Assembly (NCBI GenBank): GCA_937876275.1
Contig: CALFIA010000122.1
Coordinates: 1 to 6,252 of the forward strand
Source: an uncultured Actinomycetes bacterium
Lineage (GTDB): Bacteria > Actinomycetota > Actinomycetes > S36-B12
Reading direction: 5' to 3'
DNA length: 6,252 nt
Both the position numbers and the translations under genes were made by a program. This document shows positions 1 through 4,831 of this stretch, one piece after another. Position 1 is the first letter of the stretch. The number at the start of each line of letters is the position of its first letter. The notes beneath the pieces were generated by a model. The model was not told the DNA's origin. It worked only from the letters and a program-made list of their open reading frames with translations, and made no database searches.

Positions 1-154
1 CCGATCTCGCGGCCAACAGCGCCGCTTCGTTGAGCAGGTTGGCGAGTTCCGCGCCGGAGAATCCGGGGGTGCCGCGGGCGATTACCGAGAGATCAGCGCT
101 CGGGTCGAGTTTCACATTGCGGGCATGCACCTTGAGAATGGCCTCGCGTCCGCG
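1..154 (-). other. ftsH: FtsH AAA+ domain fragment joined in frame to DUF3710
   Basis: Residues 159-209 of the frame read RGREAILKVHARNVKL, then DLSVIARGTPGFSGAELAN, then LLNEAALLAARS. In FtsH this segment follows the arginine-finger region of the AAA+ ATPase: it is the start of the lid subdomain, carries the TPGFSGA(D/E)LANL signature, and leads toward the HExxH protease domain. The Walker A and B motifs that should precede it are absent, and DUF3710 sequence stands in their place. The rest of the lid and the zinc protease domain, if present, lie to the left of the window. FtsH is a membrane-anchored hexamer that needs its N-terminal transmembrane part and complete AAA+ module, so this piece alone could not form a normal FtsH. 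Recognition as FtsH is firm; the cause of the join is open. Confidence 0.85.
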
Positions 155-628
155 CACGACTACCAATGCGCGTACTACATTCTCAAGTGCCGCCGCGGCG
201 TTGCCAGGCCGCGCTGCGGCGCCCAGGAAGACGGCGCGCAGGAACCAGCGGGGGCCATCAATGCCGGCAAATCGAGCGGGCACGAGGTGACCGGACTCGT
301 CATTGACCTGCGCATGCAATTCCGGGCCGAACGGCCCGTCAACAACTTCGACAAGGCCACCTGACCCATTGATGCCGGACAGGATCTCGCCGCGCACTAC
401 CTCCCAGTAGCCACCGGACTTCGGTGCTGCGTAGGGCTGAATCTGCACGGCACCCTCGAAGCCGGCGAAGGTCAGCTGGACGACATTTCCGGATGCCTGG
501 TCGACCTGCACCTGCACATCGACCCCCGGCATGCCGGTGACGAGAAGCCCGCCGAGGTTGACGCGTTCGACTCCGTCGTTGAAGTCAATCTCGGATTCAT
601 CCCACGGGCCTTTACTGCGAACTGTCAT
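1..628 (-). CDS. DUF3710 family protein, C-terminus replaced by an FtsH fragment (3' partial)
   Basis: An open frame of 209 codons begins at ATG 628 and is still open at position 1. Residues 1 to about 158 read as DUF3710, an actinobacterial family of unknown function (Rv2696c type): N-terminal RSKGPWD, then LVTGMPGVDVQVQVD, a central YWEVVRGEI and VDGPFGPELHAQV, and the family-typical RFAGIDGPRWFLRAVFLG. The family normally ends about 15-20 residues after a VVVRG-type strand. Here VVVRGREA (residues 156-163) runs in frame into ILKVHARN and further FtsH sequence (see the separate entry). The start is supported by AAGGA at 636-640, 7 nt upstream, and by a 4-nt gap after the dut stop, so it is the last visible gene of the thioesterase-dut operon. 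The DUF3710 identity is well supported by pattern. Whether this fused product exists in a cell is doubtful. Confidence 0.85.
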   Translation of the reverse strand, partial: MTVRSKGPWDESEIDFNDGVERVNLGGLLVTGMPGVDVQVQVDQASGNVVQLTFAGFEGAVQIQPYAAPKSGGYWEVVRGEILSGINGSGGLVEVVDGPFGPELHAQVNDESGHLVPARFAGIDGPRWFLRAVFLGAAARPGNAAAALENVVRALVVVRGREAILKVHARNVKLDPSADLSVIARGTPGFSGAELANLLNEAALLAARS

Positions 629-632
629 GCAC

Positions 633-1088
633 TCATCCTTGCACCTTGGCGTGGCCGCCGGTTGACCCGAATCCCCCGCCGCCGCGATGCGAGCCCGGAA
701 GTTCCGATACTTCTAGAAGCTCGGCGGCCTCAACCCGCTGAATCACGAGTTGGGCGATGCGATCACCGTGGGCGATCTCTATCGACTCGCGTAGGTCGTG
801 GTTGATCAGGATCACCTTGATCTCACCGCGGTAGCCGGCATCGATAACACCTGGCGCGTTGACCATGCCGAGACCAGCACGCAGGGCGAGGCCGCTTCGG
901 GGGTGCACGAATGCCGCGAATCCGGGCGGCAAGGCGATAGCAATTCCCGTGGCGACGAGCACTCGCTCACCCGGCGCAACGGTCACGGTTTCCGCTGCTC
1001 GCAGATCGAGACCGGCATCGCCTGGATGCTCGTACGAAGGCAGCGGCAAAGTCTTGTCGAGCCGGGTGATGAGCACGGGCACGGTCAT
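633..1088 (-). CDS. dut: dUTP diphosphatase (dUTPase)
   Basis: This 151-residue cytosolic enzyme hydrolyses dUTP to dUMP and diphosphate, which keeps uracil out of DNA and supplies dUMP for thymidylate synthesis. All five trimeric dUTPase motifs are visible in order: I, PGDAGLDLRA (22-31); II, PRSGLA (63-68); III, GVIDAGYRGEIKV (80-92) with catalytic Asp83 and base-stacking Tyr86; IV, GDRIAQLV (108-115); V, the glycine-rich RGGGGFGSTG (135-144) that closes over the substrate. Length is normal for a homotrimeric bacterial enzyme. ATG 1088 overlaps the upstream thioesterase stop as ATGA (1085-1088), so the two are probably translationally coupled. The dut stop lies 4 nt before the DUF3710 start. 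Next to DUF3710 and DUF3093, this matches the usual actinobacterial dut neighbourhood. Confidence 0.97.
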   Translation of the reverse strand: MTVPVLITRLDKTLPLPSYEHPGDAGLDLRAAETVTVAPGERVLVATGIAIALPPGFAAFVHPRSGLALRAGLGMVNAPGVIDAGYRGEIKVILINHDLRESIEIAHGDRIAQLVIQRVEAAELLEVSELPGSHRGGGGFGSTGGHAKVQG

Positions 1089-1669
1089 GGATTCACATCC
1101 CAGTTCATTCCGGCAGATTCCCCTGCTCGCCAGGACGGGCCGCCGTTGGCGCGGTCCTGGATCGCCTGCTCTACCTGCTCGCGATTACCGTTCTCCAGGA
1201 AGTGCTCGATCGGCACCTGGATGAAGAGTGCCGATGCGCGAACAGCGAGCTGCCCGTCTTCCAGAAAACCCTCAGCGCTGGTGAAGACCTTGCGGCCCTT
1301 GATGCCGTCGATCTGCGCGGTGATCGACAGCATGGAACTGACGGGAACCGGCCTGCGGTATTCCGTTTCGAGTCGACCGGTGACCACGGGATACCCGATC
1401 AGCCAGTTCAGGCCGCCGAGCACGTCATCAAAGGCCGTGGCCAGAACTCCGCCGTGGGCCAAGCCCGGCGCGCCCTGGTGGTTGTCGGTGACAGTGAAAA
1501 CGCCGGTGACGGTCAGGCCGTCACCTGCAGCCATCTTCATGTGGAGACCTGTGGGGTGATCCTCGCCGCAGCCGAAGCACCAGCGAAAGTGCGAGGGAAT
1601 TGCCTCGCCGGGCGCCGGGGCATGTGCAGGGCGCTCGGGAATGACAGCGTCGTCGGGCACCTGGATCAC
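1085..1669 (-). CDS. PaaI family hotdog-fold thioesterase
   Basis: A 194-residue probable acyl-CoA thioesterase of the PaaI-like hotdog superfamily. Visible signs are an N-terminal CFGCG motif (31-35), common in the actinobacterial branch, followed by HPTGLHM, and the hotdog central-helix region with GLAHGGVLATAFDDVLG (69-85), where HGG and the acidic residues sit at the active-site helix. The strand after it (ETEYRRPVPV) is also typical. About 35 residues after the fold (VEQAIQDRANGGPSWRAG region) form a polar tail of unknown role. The start is GTG 1669: an in-frame TAA at 1681-1679 rules out any longer form. GGAG and AAGG lie upstream, although a TAAGGT box 6 nt before the GTG could also give a leaderless message. 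It is the first gene of the operon with dut. The substrate cannot be read from sequence, and its link to dUTPase is unexplained. Confidence 0.9.
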   Translation of the reverse strand: MIQVPDDAVIPERPAHAPAPGEAIPSHFRWCFGCGEDHPTGLHMKMAAGDGLTVTGVFTVTDNHQGAPGLAHGGVLATAFDDVLGGLNWLIGYPVVTGRLETEYRRPVPVSSMLSITAQIDGIKGRKVFTSAEGFLEDGQLAVRASALFIQVPIEHFLENGNREQVEQAIQDRANGGPSWRAGESAGMNWDVNP

Positions 1670-1681
1670 TCGTTGACCTTA
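1670..1681 (-). promoter_or_regulatory. possible -10 box for the thioesterase-dut-DUF3710 operon
   Basis: On the minus strand TAAGGT (1681-1676) fits the actinobacterial TAnnnT -10 pattern and is followed by exactly 6 nt before the GTG start. That is the spacing expected when transcription starts at the first base of the start codon. No good -35 is visible, and AAGG in the same place could instead be a Shine-Dalgarno sequence, so this is tentative. Confidence 0.3.
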
Positions 1682-1725
1682 CTCCAGGCCCTCTGGCGAA
1701 TTTCTGCTCATGAGAGGCTGCGTGC

Positions 1726-2172
1726 ATGGGCAGCGCCGAGATTCTTTTCCGCGAACGACTGACCCCGCGCGCTTACGTCTACCTGGTCGTCGAGGCCCTG
1801 ATTGCCATGGTGGCCGTGGCCTACGGCGCGCCGTTCGGCGCCCGCGTCGGATGGATCGTCTTCGTTGGCGGGTCAGCCCTGGCCATCTGGGGCCTGCTGG
1901 CCAGCTCGCCGGTCATCGAGGTCAGTGCGACACATCTGCGTGCCGGCCCTGCGGTCATTGAGAGGCGCTACATCACCGGGACCCTGGTACTCGACACCGA
2001 CGACTTCCGACTAGCACGCGGTCGCGACGCCGACCCGCGTCGCTTTTCAGTCCTTCGCCCGTGGCATAGCGGTACGGGCGCGATCGTCTCGATTGCCGAC
2101 GCTGAGGATCCGCATCCCGCCTGGATTCTGACCACTGGCCGACCCCTCGAGTTGGCCGCTGCCCTAGCATGA
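1726..2172 (+). CDS. DUF3093 family membrane protein
   Basis: A 148-residue protein of the actinobacterial DUF3093 family (Rv2698 type), function unknown. Two hydrophobic segments, about residues 17-35 and 40-61, form a hairpin in the membrane. They are followed by a soluble C-terminal part of about 85 residues. The family signature is in that part: residues around 104-116 read DPRRFSVLRPWHSG, and the end reads WILTTGRPLELAAALA. The start ATG 1726 has GAGAGG at 1712-1717, 8 nt upstream. It diverges from the thioesterase operon with only 56 bp between start codons, so promoters must overlap; a TTGACC at 1673-1678 is the only -35-like match and lacks a good partner. The downstream DUF4235 gene begins 4 nt after its stop. 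Placement beside dut is conserved in actinobacteria, but the reason is unknown. Confidence 0.88.
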   Translation: MGSAEILFRERLTPRAYVYLVVEALIAMVAVAYGAPFGARVGWIVFVGGSALAIWGLLASSPVIEVSATHLRAGPAVIERRYITGTLVLDTDDFRLARGRDADPRRFSVLRPWHSGTGAIVSIADAEDPHPAWILTTGRPLELAAALA

Positions 2173-2176
2173 AGCA

Positions 2177-2449
2177 ATGAGCGCAACGGAGATCGAAGGA
2201 CCCAAGCCCCAGATCAACCCCATGGTGCACGTGATTGCGCCGCTCGTCGCCTACGGCGCGACGGTGCTCGTGCGCAAGGTTCTGCAGACCGGCTACCGCC
2301 AGATCACCGGAACCGATGCACCTGATACGCACGACCCCCAGGTGAAATTTGCTCGCGCGCTCGCCTGGACAGTCATCACGGCGTCAACCTCAGCCGTCGT
2401 TGAAGTCGCTGTCTATCGGTATGCGAACAAGCGCAGCCAGCACCTCTAG
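2177..2449 (+). CDS. DUF4235 family small membrane protein
   Basis: A 90-residue protein resembling the actinobacterial DUF4235 family, function unknown. It has a short polar N-terminus and a first hydrophobic helix about residues 17-36 that ends in a basic stretch (VRKVLQTGYRQITG). A short acidic loop follows (TDAPDTHDP), then a second hydrophobic helix about residues 59-79 and a basic tail ending in ANKRSQHL. The TGxDAPD-like loop between two helices is what points to DUF4235. The start ATG 2177 has only a weak GAAG upstream and lies 4 nt after the DUF3093 stop, so translational coupling is likely. It converges on DUF4193 across a 68-bp gap that shows no clear terminator. Confidence 0.75.
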   Translation: MSATEIEGPKPQINPMVHVIAPLVAYGATVLVRKVLQTGYRQITGTDAPDTHDPQVKFARALAWTVITASTSAVVEVAVYRYANKRSQHL

Positions 2450-2517
2450 CAAAGGCGCTCTCCCGCCCGTCAAATAGAGCCGGGCTGCGCATCACCTCAG
2501 AGCGAGCAGTCGATCGC

Positions 2518-2814
2518 TTAGGCGCACTCTTTGCACACGGCGCCGGTCTTGCCTTCATGATCAAGCTGGCTTCGATGGTGCACCAGGAAGCACTTCGAGC
2601 AGGTGAACTCATCGGCCTGTCGAGGCAGCACGCGAACGGTCAGGCTCTCGTCGGAGAGATCGGCACCCGGAAGCTCGAGATTCTCGGCCAGCTCGGCCTC
2701 GTCGACATCGACTGCTGACGACGCCTTGTCGGCACGCCGAGCCTTGAGCTCCTCGAGGGAATCCTCGGCAAGCTCCTCGTCGGTCTTGCGCGGTGCGTCA
2801 TAGTCGGTCGCCAT
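2518..2814 (-). CDS. DUF4193 family zinc-ribbon-like protein
   Basis: A 98-residue protein of the actinobacterial DUF4193 family (Rv2699c type), function unknown. The N-terminal two thirds are strongly acidic and probably partly helical (KTDEELAEDSLEELKARRAD, then further Glu/Asp-rich sequence). The C-terminus carries two CxxC pairs, Cys72/Cys75 (CSKC) and Cys94/Cys97 (CKEC), spaced as a zinc ribbon, with His79, His80 and His86 between them. The start chosen is ATG 2814 (MATDYDAPRKTDEE), the usual family N-terminus, with AAGGAAGGGA at 2821-2830 upstream. The frame is open further upstream to 2901, but that extension is not family-like and overlaps the promoter. It appears monocistronic. An upstream redox-type ECF sigma promoter match and the cysteine pairs would fit a role in thiol stress; that is inference. 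Confidence 0.9.
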   Translation of the reverse strand: MATDYDAPRKTDEELAEDSLEELKARRADKASSAVDVDEAELAENLELPGADLSDESLTVRVLPRQADEFTCSKCFLVHHRSQLDHEGKTGAVCKECA

Positions 2815-2847
2815 GGTGAATCCCTTCCTTGCCTGTGTCCTCGCGCC

Positions 2848-2874
2848 AACAGTCAGGGGCCAGGATTTGTTCCC
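2848..2874 (-). promoter_or_regulatory. putative SigR/SigH-type promoter of DUF4193
   Basis: Read on the minus strand, GGGAAC (2874-2869) is followed by 18 nt and then GTT (2850-2848), continuing GG. The known consensus for the redox-stress ECF sigma factors SigR (Streptomyces) and SigH (Mycobacterium) is GGAA(C/T) and GTT at this spacing. Transcription would start near 2840, giving a leader of about 25 nt that contains the AAGGAAGGGA ribosome binding site before ATG 2814. The match comes from reading the sequence, not from a scored search. Confidence 0.5.
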
Positions 2875-2894
2875 TGTGTCGGCGCGCAGATTGT

Positions 2895-2933
2895 GCCCCA
2901 CCTGGGGCCTCAGGCCAACTCGGGGCTACCCCC
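2895..2933. repeat. cluster of short inverted repeats in the DUF4193/carbonic anhydrase divergent region
   Basis: Three short palindromes lie side by side. GCCCCA-CC-TGGGGC (2895-2908) is perfect. GGCCT-C-AGGCC (2906-2916) overlaps its right arm. GGGG-CTA-CCCC (2922-2932) follows. They lie in the 143 bp between two divergent start codons, upstream of both putative promoters. They could be operator sites or simply reflect high GC; no T-run follows, so they are not a classical terminator. Confidence 0.35.
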
Positions 2934-2945
2934 TGCGTGTCGCGG

Positions 2946-2957
2946 TAGCGTTCGGAC
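2946..2957 (+). promoter_or_regulatory. possible -10 box for a leaderless carbonic anhydrase-MFS message
   Basis: TAGCGT (2946-2951) fits TAnnnT and is followed by exactly 6 nt before ATG 2958. No purine-rich Shine-Dalgarno sequence is present before this ATG. That combination is typical of leaderless actinobacterial genes, where transcription starts at the A of ATG. No convincing -35 is visible. Confidence 0.35.
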
Positions 2958-3476
2958 ATGCCGATCTACGCCTTAGGTGACCTTGTCCCCCGCATCGACC
3001 CGACCGCATTTGTCCATCCTGACGCGGTGATTATCGGCGACGTGACGGTCGGACCGGAGTCGAGCATCTGGCCGACTGCGGTACTTCGAGGCGACCATGC
3101 ACCCATCGTGATCGGCGCCCAGACGTCGATCCAGGACGGCACGGTCATTCACGTGTCTCGGGGCATCCCGACCACGATCGGAGACCGCTGCGTGGTCGGC
3201 CATAACGCCCATCTGGAGGGGTGCACCATCTTCGATCACAGCTTGATCGGCTCAGGCTCCGTCGTGCTGCACAACGTGCAGGTAGGCCCCCACTCTCTTG
3301 TCGGCGCCTGCGCGATGGTCCCCAATAACAAGGTGATTCCGCCGCATGCCAAGGCGCTCGGCGTTCCGGTCACGATCACCCCGGACTCCATCGGCGACGA
3401 TGACTTCGAGCATGCTGTCGATAGCTACGTGCGCAATGTGCATCAATACTCGGCCGAACTGCGCAGGCTCGACTGA
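2958..3476 (+). CDS. gamma-carbonic anhydrase family protein
   Basis: A 172-residue left-handed beta-helix protein of the gamma-carbonic anhydrase (Cam/PaaY/YrdA) family, built from hexapeptide repeats such as VIIGDV, VIGAQT and TIGDRC. Conserved active-site positions are Arg44 and Asp46 (RGD), Gln59, Asp60 and the first ligand His65 (SIQDGTVIH), then His82 in VGH. In classical members the third ligand is a His five residues after the second (GHxxxLHGC). Here that position is Glu87 and a His sits at 85 (GHNAHLEGC). Zinc- or iron-dependent CO2 hydration is therefore uncertain. The C-terminal part after residue 140 (DDDFEHAVDSYVRNVHQY) is helical. It probably forms a trimer in the cytosol. It is the first gene of a plus-strand run and lies 2 nt before the MFS transporter. 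Family assignment is firm; activity is not. Confidence 0.92.
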   Translation: MPIYALGDLVPRIDPTAFVHPDAVIIGDVTVGPESSIWPTAVLRGDHAPIVIGAQTSIQDGTVIHVSRGIPTTIGDRCVVGHNAHLEGCTIFDHSLIGSGSVVLHNVQVGPHSLVGACAMVPNNKVIPPHAKALGVPVTITPDSIGDDDFEHAVDSYVRNVHQYSAELRRLD

Positions 3477-3478
3477 TC

Positions 3479-4750
3479 ATGCTCGCGCCCTACCGCGACA
3501 TTCTGCGCATCCGTGGCGCAGCTCGCTTCTCTGCCATCGGACTTCTGGCGCGCCTGCCGGCCGCGATGATCGTCCTTGCCATCATCCTTTTCGTCAGTGC
3601 GCAAACCGATTCATTCGCCGTTGCGGGGGCGATGGCCGCTGCTTTCCAGATCAGCGCCTCGTCGGCCACGATCATCAGCAGCCGGGTCTCTGATCGCCTC
3701 GGACAAGCTCGAGTACTTCCGTTGCTCTGCACGATCAATGCCGCGTTCACCATTTCTTTCGTCGTCAGCCTGCAACACCAGCTTCCCCTGTTCATCTCCG
3801 GTGTCTGCATTGCCGTGGCCGGTGCCTTCATGCCGGCTATCGGAAGCATGATCCGCGCTCGTTGGGCGCACATCGCCGAGGGCAACCAAGTACGTACGGC
3901 CTTCGCAATGGAGAGCACGTTCGATGAGATCGACTGGGCGATCGGGCCCATCCTCACGGCTTCCCTCGCGGCTGCGATCGATCCGGCCGCACCGCTGATC
4001 GCAGCGGCGGTCATGACGATTGTCTTCGGCATCGCGCTCGCCACGCTGCGATCTACGCAGCCGGCCCCCAGTACTCCCGATCCGCATCGCCATCGCGGTG
4101 GACTCATGAGCAACGGACTTCCCATCGTCGTCATTACCTTGGCCGGAGTCGGAGTGATGTTCGGTGCGTACGAGGTTGCGATACCGGCATTCGCTCGCGA
4201 GCAGGGCGCACCCAACGCCAGCGGCCTCGTCCTGGCTATCTGGGCCGTCGGGTCGATGCTGGGCGGACTCTGGTTCGGCACCCGGCATTGGAAGTCCGAC
4301 CTTCCTCGTCAGGCGCAACTTGCTATCGGCTGCCTGGCGCTGGCCATGGTCCCCGGTCTCATCGATTACTCGATTGCCGTGAGCATGATCGCCGCTTTCA
4401 TCGCCGGAGTTGCCGTGGCACCCTCCCTCATCACGCAGTTCTCCCTCGCCGAGCGACTCGTGGATGCTGATCGCATCACCGAAGGAATTACCTGGGCAAT
4501 GTCGGGAATCACCCTGGGATTCGCCGGCGGAAGCGCTCTCGCCGGCGCCCTGATCGATGCCGTTGACGTGCGCGCCGGATTCGCCGTGGCACTCGGCGGG
4601 GCGATAGTGGCCTTCAGCCTCGCATGGGGTTTCCGAGGCCACCTTGAGAGACATATGCGCCATGGCAAGGAGCCGGCCGTTTTCGCAGCTAACTGGGATC
4701 CCATACCTGGACCCGTGGCCGGAAGTTTCGACAACTCCGACTCGAAGTGA
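3479..4750 (+). CDS. MFS transporter, 12 transmembrane helices
   Basis: A 423-residue inner-membrane secondary transporter of the major facilitator superfamily. Twelve hydrophobic segments can be placed at roughly 17-40, 46-67, 79-98, 102-124, 152-167, 170-190, 213-237, 247-267, 280-297, 300-320, 336-359 and 366-385. A basic linker (191-212) separates the two six-helix halves. The TM2-TM3 loop has the MFS motif A remnant SRVSDRLGQ (68-76). TM5 begins with AMESTFDEIDWAIGP (143-157), a motif-C-like ES-DE-GP pattern found in many actinobacterial drug/metabolite efflux proteins. The polar tail (386-423) is cytosolic. ATG 3479 is 2 nt after the carbonic anhydrase stop, so the pair is probably translationally coupled; a GCAGG 11 nt upstream is a weak ribosome site. 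The substrate is unknown. Long open frames antisense to this gene are codon-bias shadows. Confidence 0.92.
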   Translation: MLAPYRDILRIRGAARFSAIGLLARLPAAMIVLAIILFVSAQTDSFAVAGAMAAAFQISASSATIISSRVSDRLGQARVLPLLCTINAAFTISFVVSLQHQLPLFISGVCIAVAGAFMPAIGSMIRARWAHIAEGNQVRTAFAMESTFDEIDWAIGPILTASLAAAIDPAAPLIAAAVMTIVFGIALATLRSTQPAPSTPDPHRHRGGLMSNGLPIVVITLAGVGVMFGAYEVAIPAFAREQGAPNASGLVLAIWAVGSMLGGLWFGTRHWKSDLPRQAQLAIGCLALAMVPGLIDYSIAVSMIAAFIAGVAVAPSLITQFSLAERLVDADRITEGITWAMSGITLGFAGGSALAGALIDAVDVRAGFAVALGGAIVAFSLAWGFRGHLERHMRHGKEPAVFAANWDPIPGPVAGSFDNSDSK

Positions 4751-4820
4751 CGCGGACTCCGCCGATGTCCCCCGCGCACTGCGCAAAGCGGTAAGTTGTC
4801 AGCCAACACATCCGTCACTT

Positions 4821-4826
4821 GAGGAG
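4821..4826 (+). promoter_or_regulatory. ribosome binding site placing the sepH start at CTG 4832
   Basis: GAGGAG lies 5 nt before CTG 4832 and is the best Shine-Dalgarno match in the MFS-sepH gap. No ATG, GTG or TTG in the sepH frame occurs between the in-frame TGA at 4820-4822 and GTG 4895. The site therefore favours initiation at CTG, or at an ATG if the C at 4832 is a sequencing error. Confidence 0.45.
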
Positions 4827-4831
4827 TCATC

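Noticed and set aside
30..364. Small plus-strand open frames opposite the DUF3710-FtsH frame
   Set aside because: Compositionally biased shadows. The minus strand carries recognisable DUF3710 and FtsH sequence over the same bases.
1673..1703. TTGACC with GAATTT as a promoter for DUF3093
   Set aside because: The spacing is 19 nt and the -10 lacks the TAnnnT pattern, so I do not list it as a feature.
798..1762. Plus-strand open frames of 253 and 186 codons antisense to dut and the thioesterase
   Set aside because: The minus-strand genes have clear family motifs; these frames have none and lack sensible ribosome sites.
2450..2517. Terminator between the convergent DUF4235 and DUF4193 genes
   Set aside because: The only stem seen is GCCCG (2465-2469) with CGGGC (2481-2485) around an 11-nt loop, with no T-run on either strand; too weak to call.
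2815..2901. A longer DUF4193 with 29 extra N-terminal residues starting at 2901
   Set aside because: The family normally starts at MATDYDAPR-like sequence, a strong ribosome site precedes ATG 2814, and the extension covers the putative promoter.
4774..4784. GCGCA-C-TGCGC inverted repeat between the MFS gene and sepH
   Set aside because: A single 5-bp stem with a 1-nt centre and no T-run. It cannot form a normal hairpin loop and is easily explained by GC-rich sequence.
3611..4786. A 391-codon open frame on the minus strand across the MFS gene, and another of 263 codons at 3490-4281
   Set aside because: Both are antisense to a convincing 12-helix transporter. Their products are low-complexity (Arg, Ser, Gly, Asp or Ala-rich) with no family features, as expected from high-GC codon bias.
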